A DNA stretch of 44,958 bases from JAGWRA01 sp035534615 (GCA_035534615.1 DATLRO010000053.1:1-44958), one strand, 5' to 3'. Shown: positions 8,596 through 17,639, counted from the first letter of the stretch. A program made the numbers and translations. The notes: generated by a model from the letters alone, not told the origin.

Positions 8596-8712
8596 GGTTG
8601 CCCTGATCCGCGCGGTTCGTCGCCGGCGTCCGCGAACGAGCCGCTTGCTCCCTCTGGATTACTTGCGTGCCGTCATCAGCGCCCGGAAAGACCGGCTGCC
8701 CGGTCACCTGCC

Positions 8713-8899
8713 GGTCTCCGCACGCAGGATCGGGTGCTCGGCGGCGACAGCGCCTTCGGATTCCGGCTGAACTACCCGAACGATCGCTGGAACATGCACC
8801 TGGGCTGGAAGCAGATCGGCGAGAGTTTCGCGCTGGCGCTCGGGTTCGTGCACTCTCGATCAGGCGACGATGACGCGGCAGTACACGTTCCGCTTCTGA
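8713..8899 (+). pseudogene. Relic of a DUF5916-like outer-membrane protein C-terminus
   Basis: One frame reads RVLGGDSAFGFRLNYPNDRW, then an MHLGWKQIGESFALALGFVHSR-like stretch. This resembles the YPNDLW / IGxxFxPALGFV region of DUF5916 (CBM9-like plus beta-barrel) proteins common in these bacteria. The match breaks near 8866. A second frame (from 8873) gives TRQYTFRF and a stop, with the terminal aromatic residue typical of outer-membrane barrels. There is no plausible start or N-terminal domain, so this looks like a decayed 3' fragment with a frameshift. The family call rests on recalled motifs only. Confidence 0.45.
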
Positions 8900-8953
8900 C
8901 GACGCGCGGCACGGCCGCGAGGGATCGCCGGCCCGCGGCCGGCGCCCGTGACG

Positions 8954-10762
8954 TCACGCGGACGGCGCCGGGAGCAGGGCGGCCGCCAGGATCGTCCGCA
9001 GTCCGTCGGCGTCGATCGACTCGGCCGCCAGCAGCTCCTCGGCGACGGCGCGCACCGCGTGGCGGTGCCGATCGAGCACCTGGCGCGCGGTCTCGTATGC
9101 GCGCATCACCAGGTCCCGGATCTCCGCGTCGATCCGCTCCGCGGTCGCTTCACTCAGCGCGCCCCCGGGATCGCGCGCCCAGGGATCGCCGGTGACCCGG
9201 AACGCCAGCGGGCCGAGCGGCGACATCCCGAATTCGCACACCATCCGGCGCGCAATCTCCGTCGCGCGCTCGATGTCGTTCCCCGCCCCGCTCGTCATCT
9301 GCCGCAGGAACAGCTCCTCGGACACGCGGCCGCCCATGAGGATGGCGAGCTGCGCGTCGAGGTACTCGCGCGAATACGTGTGCCGGTCGCCTTCGGGCAG
9401 CTGCATGGTCACGCCGAGCGCCCGCCCGCGCGGCACGATCGTCACCTTGTGCAGCGGATCGGCGTGCGGCACGACCGCCGCCACGACGGCGTGGCCCGCC
9501 TCGTGAAACGCGCAGGTGACGCGCTCCTGGTCGGTCATCGCCAGCGACCGGCGCTCGACCCCCATCATCACCTTGTCGCGCGCCGCGTCGAGATCGGCAT
9601 CCGTGACAACCGCGCGGCCCGCCCGCACCGCCATCAGCGCCGCCTCGTTGACCAGGTTCGCCAGCTCCGCGCCCGAGAAGCCGGGCGTGCCGCGCGCGAT
9701 GGCCCGCAGGTCGACATCGGGCGCCAGCGCCACCTTGCGGCCGTGCACCCGCAGGATCTCCTCCCGCCCGCGCATGTCCGCCCGGCCCACGTACACCTGC
9801 CGGTCGAACCGCCCGGGCCGGAGCAGCGCGGCATCGAGAATGTCTTCCCGGTTGGTCGCCGCCACGACGACGATGCCGACGTTCGGGGCGAATCCGTCCA
9901 TCTCCACGAGCAGCTGGTTGAGCGTCTGCTCCCGCTCCTCGTGGCTCAGCGACTGGCCGCCCCGGCTCCGCCCGACCGCGTCCAGCTCGTCGATGAAGAC
10001 GATGCAGGCCGGATGGCGGCGCGCGTCCCTGAACAGCTTCCGGATACGGGCGGCGCCCACGCCGGCGTACATCTCGACGAAATCCGATCCGCTGGCCGAC
10101 AGGAACGGGACACCGGCCTCGCCGGCAATGGAGCGCGCCAGCAGCGTCTTGCCGGTGCCCGGCGGGCCGACCAGCAGCACGCCCTTCGGCGCGCGCCCGC
10201 CCACCGCCGAGAACTTCAGCGGCTCGCGCAGGAACTCGACGATCCCCTTCAGCTCGTCCTTCGCTTCGTCCACGCCGGCCACGTCGGCGAACGTCACGGC
10301 CGGCCCGTGCGGATCGGCCTGTCCCTTCCCGCGTTCGAACGTCGGCACCCGCCCGGTCACGGCCCGGTACGCCACGAGGCCGATCGCCCCGACCGCTCCC
10401 ACCGCGAAGAGCAGCAGCAGGTAGCTGTACCGATCGCCGCCGGCGGTCGTCTTCACCTCCAGACGGACCTGGTGGCGGGTCAGATCGGGCACGAACTCGG
10501 GATTGGCGGCGACATAGCCGGGCGGGGCGACCGTCTGCGCCCGCGTCCCGTCCCGCCGGACGAACGTCAGGGCGTCCTGCCGCACGGTCACCGATGCGAC
10601 CCGGCCCTGATCGACCTGCTGGAGGAATGCCGAGAAGGCGACGGTCGGGATCGGCGGGGACCGCCGGTCGCGCAGGATCAGGACGACGCCCGCGGCCACC
10701 AGCAGGAGCACCACGGCGCCGAAGGCAAACAACCGCCGCCGGGGAAACTGACCTCGCACCAC
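8954..10762 (-). CDS. ftsH: ATP-dependent zinc metalloprotease FtsH
   Basis: This is a membrane-anchored AAA+ protease that degrades unneeded or misfolded membrane and soluble proteins. Two transmembrane helices (near residues 10-28 and 120-140) flank a small periplasmic domain. The AAA domain shows Walker A GPPGTGKT, Walker B IVFIDELDAVG and the second region of homology NREDILDAALLRPGRFDR. The zinc site HEAGH and GAGNDIERATEIARRMV follow. I prefer the GTG at 10762 (GGAG 6 nt upstream; 602 residues, a normal FtsH N-terminus). An ATG at 10843 would add 27 residues rich in Ser/Pro and lacks a good ribosome site. It is a single-gene unit, divergent from the sulfatase-fold gene. Other FtsH copies may exist elsewhere. 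Confidence 0.92.
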   Translation of the reverse strand: MVRGQFPRRRLFAFGAVVLLLVAAGVVLILRDRRSPPIPTVAFSAFLQQVDQGRVASVTVRQDALTFVRRDGTRAQTVAPPGYVAANPEFVPDLTRHQVRLEVKTTAGGDRYSYLLLLFAVGAVGAIGLVAYRAVTGRVPTFERGKGQADPHGPAVTFADVAGVDEAKDELKGIVEFLREPLKFSAVGGRAPKGVLLVGPPGTGKTLLARSIAGEAGVPFLSASGSDFVEMYAGVGAARIRKLFRDARRHPACIVFIDELDAVGRSRGGQSLSHEEREQTLNQLLVEMDGFAPNVGIVVVAATNREDILDAALLRPGRFDRQVYVGRADMRGREEILRVHGRKVALAPDVDLRAIARGTPGFSGAELANLVNEAALMAVRAGRAVVTDADLDAARDKVMMGVERRSLAMTDQERVTCAFHEAGHAVVAAVVPHADPLHKVTIVPRGRALGVTMQLPEGDRHTYSREYLDAQLAILMGGRVSEELFLRQMTSGAGNDIERATEIARRMVCEFGMSPLGPLAFRVTGDPWARDPGGALSEATAERIDAEIRDLVMRAYETARQVLDRHRHAVRAVAEELLAAESIDADGLRTILAAALLPAPSA

Positions 10763-11096
10763 ACCTGACTCCGATGACTGACGGACCACACGCCTGGACG
10801 ATTGCTCAGGGGGTGACGAACCCGGAGGCCACCAGGATGACATGACACCAGGGCCCCTGGTCTCGAGGCGATCACGCTCGCATGAAGAGGGGGGCTGGGC
10901 CGGACGAAGCGCCACAGTCCCGTTCATTTTAGCCGAACCGGCACCGGTGAGTAAACGGCGACGCACGCGGTGAGCTCGGCGGGGCGCGCCGGCCGCGGGC
11001 CGGATGGCAGTTGCCGGCCCGCGCGTCCCCTTGTATAGTCCGAATCTGGGAGCGCGAAACACTCGCGCCAGCTTCCGGCCGGCGCGAGCCGGCCAT
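10763..11096. other. Divergent intergenic region between ftsH and the sulfatase-fold gene
   Basis: The only clear signal is the plus-strand promoter at 11011-11039, listed separately. An ATG start for ftsH at 10843 would shorten this region. No small gene was recognised. Confidence 0.4.
11011..11039 (+). promoter_or_regulatory. Sigma-70-type promoter (TTGCCG-N17-TATAGT)
   Basis: The -35 TTGCCG (11011-11016) and -10 TATAGT (11034-11039) are separated by exactly 17 bp. The predicted start near 11046 gives a leader of about 50 nt to the ATG at 11097 and makes in-frame starts further upstream unlikely. Confidence 0.6.
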
Positions 11097-13370
11097 ATGG
11101 ATTCGGAGTCGGCTTTGAAGTCGAAGGCCCGCCGCCGGTCAGCCCCGTCCTCCTCTTCCGCTCCTTCGAAATCGACACGCCGCCCCGCGGACGCCCCCGC
11201 GCCGCCGGCCTCGACGCGCGCGTACCTGCTCGCGGCCGCCGTCGGCATCGTCGTCATCGGGGCGATCGGCGTGTTCACCTGGCGGTCGTTCAGCCATCGC
11301 GGCCAGTCGATCGTCGTCGGGCAGTACCGCGGCGACAACGTGCTGCTGGTGACGATCGACACGCTGCGCCGGGACCGCCTCGGCGTGTATGGCGACCCGG
11401 ACGGGCTGACCCCGAACCTCGATCGTCTCGCCAGCGGCGGCGTCCGCTTCGACGACGCGTTCACGGAAGTGCCGGAGACGCTGCCGGCGCACACGTCGAT
11501 CCTGACCGGCCTGACGCCGATCGCGCACGGCATCCACAACAACGGCACGTTCCGGCTGGGTCCCGGGCCGGCCACGCTGGCGTCGACCTTCAAGAAGGCC
11601 GGCTACCAGACGGCGGCGTTCGTCTCGGCCTTCGTGCTGGACGCGCGGTACGGTCTCAACCGCGGCTTCGATCTGTACGACGACTACTTCGGACACCGGC
11701 AGAGCGCCTCGACGTTCGATGTCGCCTCCCGCCCGGCCCCGGAGACGCTGGCGCCGGCGCTGGCCTGGATCGAGGGGGGCTCGACGGCCACCGCGCCGCC
11801 CGCGCCGCAGCCCTGGTTCGTCTGGGTGCATCTGTTCGACCCGCACGCGCCGTACCACGCCCCGCCCGAGTTCGCGAAGGGCCACACGCCGTACGACGCC
11901 GGGGTCGCGTACACCGACGCGATGCTGGGGCGGTTCCTGGATCAGCTGCGCAGCCGCGGCATTCTCCAGCACACGGTCGTGGTCGTCATGGCCGATCACG
12001 GGGAGTCGCTCGGCGATCACGGCGAGCTCACCCACGGCCTGTTCGCGTACAACGCGACGCTGAAGATCCCGCTCATCCTGTCGGCGCCGGGCCTGCATCC
12101 GCAGGTGGTCAGCCGCCTCGTCGCCAACATCGACGTCATGCCGACGCTGCTCGCGCTGACCGGCGTGCCCATTCCAGCCGGCCTCGACGGCCACTCGCTG
12201 ATCAGCGTCCTGAACGACGATGCGCGGAAGCCGGCGCCGCCGGTCTATTTCGAGGCGCTCGACGCCAACCTGACGCGCGGCTGGGCGCCGCTGCGGGGCG
12301 TCATCTCCGGCCACTGGAAGTACATCGACCTGCCGATCCCTGAGCTCTACGACCTCGCCCGCGATCCGGGGGAGACGCACAACCTGGCCTCGGCGGACGC
12401 CGAGAAGACGCGCGAGATGAAGAACCTGCTGCGCGAAGTCATGGCCAAGGACAAGCTGGTCGGCGGCGGCCCGCAGCGCGTGATGAGCGCCGACGCGGAG
12501 GCGCGCCTGCAATCGCTCGGGTACGTCAGCGGCGACAACACCACGAAGAAGATCTACACGGCCGCCGACGATCCGAAGAACCTCGTCGCCCTGAATGCCC
12601 AGTTCACCGCCGCGCTGGAGCAGTCGAGCACCGGTCACCTCAATCGGGCGGTGACGCAGCTCGAGGCGGTGCTCGCCAAGTGGCCCACCTTCGAGACGGC
12701 CCGCACCAGCGCCGCCGACATCCTGCTCACCGAGAACAGGACGGCCGACGCCGTCACGCTGCTGAACGCGGCGCCGGGAGGCGTGGCCCATTCACCGGAA
12801 CTGCTCGCCAAGCTGGGCGCGGCCCTGCGCCAGTCGGGCGACCGCGCGGGCGCTGCGAAGGCGTTCGAAGAGGCGATTGCCGCCGGCAGCCAGGATCCGG
12901 ATGTCTACAACGATCTGGGGGTGACGTACGTCGAGATGGGACAGCTGGCCCAGGCCCGGGCGATGTTCAGCCGGGTGCTGACGTTCGACCCGACGTCGGC
13001 CGGCGCGTGGAACAATCTGGGCATCCTCGCGATGCACGACAATGACACCCAGGCGGCCGTCCACGCGTTCCGCCAGGCCGTCCATTTCGATCCGACCTAC
13101 GGCGAAGCCTGGCACGGTCTCGGCGCGGCCCTGATCAACAGCGATCCGGCGGCGGCCGTCGATGCCTGGCGCCACGCCGCCGCGCTGCTGCCGGACGATT
13201 ACGACCTGCTGTACAACCTCGGCGTCGTGCTCTCCCGGTCGTCGCAGCCGGCGGACGGCCTGCCCTACCTGAAGCGGTTCGTGGCGGTGGCGCCGCCGGC
13301 GCAGTACGGCCCGGACATCGCCCGCATCAAGGCGCTCATCGCGAAGATCGAGCAGATGAGCGGGAAGTAG
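11097..13370 (+). CDS. Membrane-anchored sulfatase-fold hydrolase fused to TPR repeats
   Basis: The 757-residue protein has a basic, Ser/Pro-rich cytoplasmic N-terminus, one transmembrane helix (about residues 40-60), an alkaline-phosphatase/sulfatase-superfamily domain (~75-440) and TPRs (~500-750). Metal-site motifs are visible: DTLRRDRLG, MADHGESLGDHGE and THGLFAYN. The place of the formylglycine Cys/Ser (C/S-x-P-x-R) is occupied by Thr128 in TLPAHTSILTG. It therefore should not need formylglycine maturation, and may act as a Thr-nucleophile phosphodiesterase, phosphatase or transferase rather than a sulfatase. The hydrolase domain should face the periplasm, with the TPRs on the same side. 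The start at 11097 fits the promoter above. The substrate is unknown. Confidence 0.8.
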   Translation: MDSESALKSKARRRSAPSSSSAPSKSTRRPADAPAPPASTRAYLLAAAVGIVVIGAIGVFTWRSFSHRGQSIVVGQYRGDNVLLVTIDTLRRDRLGVYGDPDGLTPNLDRLASGGVRFDDAFTEVPETLPAHTSILTGLTPIAHGIHNNGTFRLGPGPATLASTFKKAGYQTAAFVSAFVLDARYGLNRGFDLYDDYFGHRQSASTFDVASRPAPETLAPALAWIEGGSTATAPPAPQPWFVWVHLFDPHAPYHAPPEFAKGHTPYDAGVAYTDAMLGRFLDQLRSRGILQHTVVVVMADHGESLGDHGELTHGLFAYNATLKIPLILSAPGLHPQVVSRLVANIDVMPTLLALTGVPIPAGLDGHSLISVLNDDARKPAPPVYFEALDANLTRGWAPLRGVISGHWKYIDLPIPELYDLARDPGETHNLASADAEKTREMKNLLREVMAKDKLVGGGPQRVMSADAEARLQSLGYVSGDNTTKKIYTAADDPKNLVALNAQFTAALEQSSTGHLNRAVTQLEAVLAKWPTFETARTSAADILLTENRTADAVTLLNAAPGGVAHSPELLAKLGAALRQSGDRAGAAKAFEEAIAAGSQDPDVYNDLGVTYVEMGQLAQARAMFSRVLTFDPTSAGAWNNLGILAMHDNDTQAAVHAFRQAVHFDPTYGEAWHGLGAALINSDPAAAVDAWRHAAALLPDDYDLLYNLGVVLSRSSQPADGLPYLKRFVAVAPPAQYGPDIARIKALIAKIEQMSGK

Positions 13371-13415
13371 CCGGCCGGCCCCGCGCCGCAGGCGGATGCC
13401 GCGCGCGGACGCCGG

Positions 13416-15317
13416 CTACGATCGCCGGCCGGCCGCCCCTGAGGCGGCCCGGGCCTTGAGACCCGACACCGCCTCCACGATCCGCGCGGCCGAGATGCCG
13501 AAGCGGTCCAGGAGCTCCGCCTCGCGGCCGCTGCGCGGGATTTCCCGGACCGCCAGCCGGTGCACGGTGAAGCCAGCCGGCGCCACCGCTTCCGCGACGG
13601 CGTCGCCGAGGCCGCCCGCCGCGTAGTGATCCTCCACGGTGAGCAGGACGCCGCTGGTCTTCCGGCCGGCGTCGATGAGCCCCGCCGCATCGATCGGCTG
13701 CACCGAATAGGCGTCGATGACGCGCACGAACGTGCCGGCCGCTTTGAGCTGATCGCAGGCCTTCAGGGCCTCGAACACCGTCACGCCGGCGGCCACGATC
13801 GTCACCTCGTCGTGGTCGCTCTCGCGCAGGACGCACGATCCCCCGACGGTGAACGTGTCGGTCGTCTTGTAGAGCACGGCGGTCTTCGGCCGCGACGTCC
13901 GGATGTAGACGGGGCCGGGATGGTACGCGGCGAGCACCGTCAGCCGCTCGGCGCTGACGGCGTCGCACGGATAGAGGACGGTCATGTTCGGCTGGGCGCG
14001 CATCATCGCGAGGTCCTCGAGGGCCATCTGCGACGGGCCGTCCTCGCCGATCGACACGCCGGCGTGCGAGCCGGCGAACTTGACGCCGACCCCGCTGATC
14101 GCCGCCATCCGGATGAAGTCGGCCGCGCGCGACAGGAAGCAGGCGAACGTCGACGGGAACGGGATCGCGCCGCGCGCGGCGAGCCCCATCGCGGCACCGA
14201 CCATCACCTGCTCGGCGATGTAGTTCTCGTAGAAGCGCGCGGGCACCACCTCTTCGAACAGCTCGCTGAACGTGGAGTTGCCCACGTCGCCGTCCAGCGC
14301 GACCACCCGGGGATCCGCCTTCCCCAGGCGGGCCAGCGCCTTGCCGTACGCCTCGCGGGTCGCCACGACCGCGCCCGGTGCGTAGTCCGGCGGATCGACC
14401 GGGCCCGGCTGCGGCGCCGGCCGCGGGCGGGACGGCGGCTTCACGATCGACGCCGAGAGCCGCACGTCGCCCGGCACCTCGACGAACTGCCGCTGCAGTT
14501 CGGCCAGCGCGCGGTCGGCCTCCTCCCCCTTCTTGAACGGCCGGCCGTGCCAGCCGTTCAGCCCCTCGACGAACGAGATCCCCTTGCCCTTGATTGTCCG
14601 GGCCAGAATCATCGTCGGCTGGCCCTTCGTGGCGCGCGCTTCCGCGAGCGCGGCGAGCAGCGCCGTCAGATCGTGCCCGTCCACGACGATGGCGTGCCAG
14701 CCGAAGGCCCGCCACCGGCGGGCAAACGCCTCCATGTCGTGCTGCCACATCGTCGGGCGGCTCTGCCCGAGCGCGTTCACGTCGGTGATCGCGCAGAGAT
14801 TGTCCAGGTGATCGTGGTCGGCGACGTCCGCCGCCTCCCAGACCGATCCCTCGGCCGACTCGCCGTCGCCCAGCAGCACGTACGTCCGGTAGTCCGACTC
14901 GATGCGGCGCGCGTTGAGGGCGCTGCCGATCGCGGCGCAGATCCCCTGGCCGAGCGAGCCGGTGGCGACGTCGACGAACGGAAGCCGCGGCGTCGGATGG
15001 CCTTCCAGATCGGACCCGATCGTGCGCAGCTTCAGCAGCTCGCTCCGGTCGAAGACGCCCGCTTCGGCCCAGGCGGCGTACAGGATCGGCGCCGCATGGC
15101 CTTTCGAGAGGACGAACCGGTCGCTGTCGGGATTGTGGGGGTCGCGCGGGTCCCACCGCATCTCGGCGAAGAACAGCGCCGCCATGATCTCGGCCGCCGA
15201 ACAGCAGCTCGTCGGATGGCCGCTGCCGGCCTGCGTCGTGGCGGTCACCGAATCGATGCGCAGCTGCGTGGCGACGTTGTGCAGCGCGGGAATGAGGATG
15301 GATTGGTCAAGTGGCAC
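13416..15317 (-). CDS. tkt: Transketolase (full length, N and C halves in one chain)
   Basis: This thiamine-diphosphate enzyme transfers two-carbon units in the non-oxidative pentose phosphate pathway. Its 633 residues contain the ThDP/Mg-binding half (SKGHAAPILYA; GDGESAEGSVWEA), the pyrimidine-binding half (AEQVMVGAAMGLA; STFACFLSRAADFIRM) and the C-terminal transketolase domain (AAGVTVFEAL). The GTG at 15317 is preceded by GGAGG with 8 nt spacing and gives the usual N-terminus ahead of LHNVATQLRIDSV; a reading frame continuing upstream has low-complexity Arg/Gly composition and is not used. An extended -10 (TGG-TAGACT) lies at 15367-15375. It could alternatively serve as a DXP-synthase-like protein, but the length and motifs favour transketolase. 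Confidence 0.9.
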   Translation of the reverse strand: MPLDQSILIPALHNVATQLRIDSVTATTQAGSGHPTSCCSAAEIMAALFFAEMRWDPRDPHNPDSDRFVLSKGHAAPILYAAWAEAGVFDRSELLKLRTIGSDLEGHPTPRLPFVDVATGSLGQGICAAIGSALNARRIESDYRTYVLLGDGESAEGSVWEAADVADHDHLDNLCAITDVNALGQSRPTMWQHDMEAFARRWRAFGWHAIVVDGHDLTALLAALAEARATKGQPTMILARTIKGKGISFVEGLNGWHGRPFKKGEEADRALAELQRQFVEVPGDVRLSASIVKPPSRPRPAPQPGPVDPPDYAPGAVVATREAYGKALARLGKADPRVVALDGDVGNSTFSELFEEVVPARFYENYIAEQVMVGAAMGLAARGAIPFPSTFACFLSRAADFIRMAAISGVGVKFAGSHAGVSIGEDGPSQMALEDLAMMRAQPNMTVLYPCDAVSAERLTVLAAYHPGPVYIRTSRPKTAVLYKTTDTFTVGGSCVLRESDHDEVTIVAAGVTVFEALKACDQLKAAGTFVRVIDAYSVQPIDAAGLIDAGRKTSGVLLTVEDHYAAGGLGDAVAEAVAPAGFTVHRLAVREIPRSGREAELLDRFGISAARIVEAVSGLKARAASGAAGRRS

Positions 15318-15366
15318 AGCTAACCCTCCGGAACGGACACCCGGGTGCGGTCGCGGGCGGCACGCG

Positions 15367-15375
15367 AGTCTACCA
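15367..15375 (-). promoter_or_regulatory. Extended -10 (TGG-TAGACT) for transketolase
   Basis: On the minus strand TGG (15375-15373) precedes TAGACT (15372-15367), about 50 nt before the GTG start, leaving room for the leader that carries the GGAGG ribosome site. No -35 is evident. Confidence 0.45.
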
Positions 15376-15423
15376 GAATCACGGTCTCGCGCGCCGCGCG
15401 CGCCTGACCGCCTTGAACGCCCG

Positions 15424-15457
15424 GCGCCCCGACCGCCCGAGCGCCCCGACCGCCCGA
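15424..15457. repeat. Two perfect 17-bp tandem copies in the divergent region
   Basis: GCGCCCCGACCGCCCGA occurs at 15424-15440 and again at 15441-15457, followed by a decayed third copy up to 15474. It lies between the transketolase and DUF4149 promoters. Confidence 0.6.
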
Positions 15458-15483
15458 ACGCCCGAGCGCCTGAGATCATTCTA

Positions 15484-15489
15484 TATAAT
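15484..15489 (+). promoter_or_regulatory. Consensus -10 TATAAT, leaderless start
   Basis: TATAAT ends exactly 6 nt before the GTG at 15496, so transcription should begin at the start codon. No -35 or Shine-Dalgarno sequence is visible. Confidence 0.5.
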
Positions 15490-15495
15490 GGCTGC

Positions 15496-15984
15496 GTGGT
15501 CGTCGTGCGCTATGCTTACGCGCTTGCACTGGCCTTCTGGCTGGGCGGGCTGCCCGTGCTGGGCGGCCTCGTGGCGCCGACGCTGTTCGGCTCGCCGCGC
15601 GGCCACGATCCCGCCGCCGGCGCGGTGCTGGCGGGCGTCCTCTTCGGCGCCATCCTGCACCGCTACCTGCTGCTGGCCTGCGGCGCCGCCGTCGTCCTGC
15701 TGGTCTGTCTGGTGCTCAGGCGGCTGATCGGGCCGCGGCCCGTCGCCTTCGGCGCGCGCGCCGCCCTCGTCACGGTCATGTTCATCCTGGCGGCCTACAC
15801 GGCCGGCCCGCTCACCAGCCGGCTCGCCCGGATCCAGCAGGAGGCCGGCGGCGCGATCGCACACCTGCCGCCGACCGACGCGCGCCAGCTGGCGTTCGAC
15901 CGGGTGCACGGCCTGGCCGGCACGCTCCTGTCCATCAGCCTGGCCGGGGCGCTGGTCCTGCTCTACTGGGAAGTCAGCGAGTAG
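15496..15984 (+). CDS. DUF4149-type integral membrane protein
   Basis: This is a small membrane protein of about 162 residues with four hydrophobic helices: YALALAFWLGGLPVLGGLV, a helix around HRYLLLACGAAVVLL, then AALVTVMFILAAYTAG and the C-terminal GTLLSISLAGALVLLYW. The conserved Phe/Asp-x-x-His region before the last helix (LAFDRVHGL) is typical of the DUF4149/TMEM205-like family, whose role is not established. The GTG at 15496 is the first start after the -10 at 15484-15489; a second GTG at 15505 is possible. The next gene begins 2 nt after the stop, so the two are translationally linked. Confidence 0.72.
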   Translation: MVVVRYAYALALAFWLGGLPVLGGLVAPTLFGSPRGHDPAAGAVLAGVLFGAILHRYLLLACGAAVVLLVCLVLRRLIGPRPVAFGARAALVTVMFILAAYTAGPLTSRLARIQQEAGGAIAHLPPTDARQLAFDRVHGLAGTLLSISLAGALVLLYWEVSE

Positions 15985-15986
15985 CC

Positions 15987-16457
15987 GTGAACGACTATCC
16001 CGGCCTCGCCGGCCGCCTCCGCGCCGCCATCGCGGCGGCCACGCCGGACGAGGCGATGACGCTGACCGTGCGGGAGCTGCAGGACGCGCTGCCGAAGTAC
16101 ACCTGGGTCGGCATCTACCTGCTCGACGGAGACGAGCTGGTGCTCGGCCCGTTCGTCGGGCGCCCCTCGCCGCACACGCGGATTCCGGTGGGCCGCGGCA
16201 TCTGCGGCGCCGCCGCCGCGTCGGGCGAGACGATCGTCGTCGACGACGTGAACGCCGATCCGCGGTACCTCGCGTGCAGCCTCGAGACGCGATCGGAGAT
16301 CGTCGTCCCGATCGTGCGCGACGGGCGCGTGTTCGGCGAGATCGACATCGACAGCGACAGGGCCGCGGCGTTCGACGCGCGGGACCGGGCGCTCGTCGAA
16401 TCGCTGGCGGTCGCCCTGGCCGAAAAGCTGGCGCCGGCGGGCGGCGCCGGCCGCTGA
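15987..16457 (+). CDS. GAF-domain protein, free-methionine-(R)-sulfoxide-reductase-like
   Basis: This single GAF domain of 156 residues matches the free Met-R-sulfoxide reductase pattern: WVGIYLLDGDELVLGPF, RIPVGRGICG and SEIVVPIVRDGRVFGEIDIDS. That enzyme (MsrC/fRMsr) reduces free Met-R-SO and is cytosolic. Cys73 and Cys97 are 24 residues apart, the same spacing as E. coli Cys94 and Cys118 (the latter catalytic). The position of E. coli Cys84, a resolving cysteine, is His63. The protein may thus recycle differently, or only bind ligand. The GTG start lies 2 nt after the DUF4149 stop codon. Other GAF functions cannot be excluded. Confidence 0.7.
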   Translation: MNDYPGLAGRLRAAIAAATPDEAMTLTVRELQDALPKYTWVGIYLLDGDELVLGPFVGRPSPHTRIPVGRGICGAAAASGETIVVDDVNADPRYLACSLETRSEIVVPIVRDGRVFGEIDIDSDRAAAFDARDRALVESLAVALAEKLAPAGGAGR

Positions 16458-16484
16458 CACGCCCCCGGACACCGGCCGGCGGCA

Positions 16485-16493
16485 TGCTATAGT
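16485..16493 (+). promoter_or_regulatory. Extended -10 (TGC-TATAGT) for the acyltransferase gene
   Basis: TGC (16485-16487) and TATAGT (16488-16493) lie just after the preceding gene. A start near 16500 leaves a short leader that holds GGAGGG before the ATG at 16518. Confidence 0.55.
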
Positions 16494-16517
16494 GGCCCGG
16501 CTGGAGGGACCACTGCG

Positions 16518-17639
16518 ATGCTCGATGAGATCACCCGGGCGGTCCTCTCGCGGGAGGAGGTCGCGCGCTACCTGCGCGGCAGCCACGGGGAAAGTGCATT
16601 CGAGGCGCGCGAGCGGATCCACGCCTATCTGGACGAGCTCCGCACGACCCAGCGCTATCCGATCTACCGGGCCCTCAAGCATCCGCTCTATCCGATCCTC
16701 CGGAAAATCGAGCGTCACGTCGAGGGCATCGAGCACGCCGAGGCCGCCGTCGAGGCCGGGCGCGTCGTCTATGCCTCGAATCACAAGAGCCACACCGATT
16801 ACCTGATCGAGCCGCTGGTGCTCGAGGATCACGGCATCCGCCCGCCGGTCATCGCGGCCGGCATCAACCTGTTCGGCGGCCCGCTCGGCCTGCTGCACCG
16901 GCACGTCACCGGCGCGATCCCGATCCGGCGCAACGCGAAGGATCCCGCGTACCTGATCACGCTGCGGGCGTACGTCGCCGAGGTGCTGCAGCGGCACGAT
17001 CTGCTGTTCTACCCGGAGGGCGGCCGGAGCTACAGCGGCGAGATCAAGCCGGCCAAGAGCGGCCTGGTCCTGGCCGCGCTGCAGTCGGACCGGGACGATC
17101 TCCAGATCGTCCCGGTGGCGATCGCCTACGACCTCGTGCTCGAGGATCACGTCCTCGCCCGGCAGCGCGTCAAGCGGCGGCAGCGGCCGTTCGCCCGCGA
17201 GCTGGCCGAGATGATCCGGTACGCCGTGGGCTACCGGTCGCGTGCGTACGTGACGTTCGGGCCCGCCATCCCGGTGACCGAGTACGACCCGCAGGAGCGC
17301 CGCGACGTGATCCGGCTGACCCGCCTGCTCAGGGAGCGGATCGGCCGGCTGTACAAGGTTCTGCCGACGGCGCTCGTGGCGGCGGCCATGCGGCCGTCCA
17401 TCACGCGGCGCGATCTCGAAGCCCGCATCGACGCCCTGCTCGAGGGCCTGCGGGCCACCCGCGCCAACGTGACGGTGGCGAGCGGTCGGGAGGCCGTCGA
17501 ACAGGCCGCGGAGCCGCTCGAGGTCCGCGGCGTCATCGTGTACGGGCGGGGCCGCTTCCGGGTGCGGGAGCGCAACGTGCTCCGCTACTACGCCCGCACG
17601 ATCGAACACCTGATCGTGCCGCCTGGACGCACGCACTGA
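16518..17639 (+). CDS. PlsB-like glycerol-3-phosphate/lysophosphatidate acyltransferase
   Basis: This acyltransferase of 373 residues probably acylates glycerol-3-phosphate or a lysophospholipid at the inner membrane. Block I is NHKSHTDY with the H-x4-D pair His89/Asp94. Block II/III-like motifs are IPIRRN and FYPEGGRSYSGE, followed by VPVAIAYDLVLEDH. The IPIRRN plus FPEGGRSRTG pattern is that of the PlsB/GNPAT branch more than PlsC. It is much shorter than E. coli PlsB (~800 residues), as in other short PlsB-like proteins. The ATG has GGAGGG about 10 nt upstream and a -10 at 16488. Its stop overlaps the ATG of the proline dehydrogenase gene (TGATG), suggesting coupled translation. Confidence 0.8.
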   Translation: MLDEITRAVLSREEVARYLRGSHGESAFEARERIHAYLDELRTTQRYPIYRALKHPLYPILRKIERHVEGIEHAEAAVEAGRVVYASNHKSHTDYLIEPLVLEDHGIRPPVIAAGINLFGGPLGLLHRHVTGAIPIRRNAKDPAYLITLRAYVAEVLQRHDLLFYPEGGRSYSGEIKPAKSGLVLAALQSDRDDLQIVPVAIAYDLVLEDHVLARQRVKRRQRPFARELAEMIRYAVGYRSRAYVTFGPAIPVTEYDPQERRDVIRLTRLLRERIGRLYKVLPTALVAAAMRPSITRRDLEARIDALLEGLRATRANVTVASGREAVEQAAEPLEVRGVIVYGRGRFRVRERNVLRYYARTIEHLIVPPGRTH

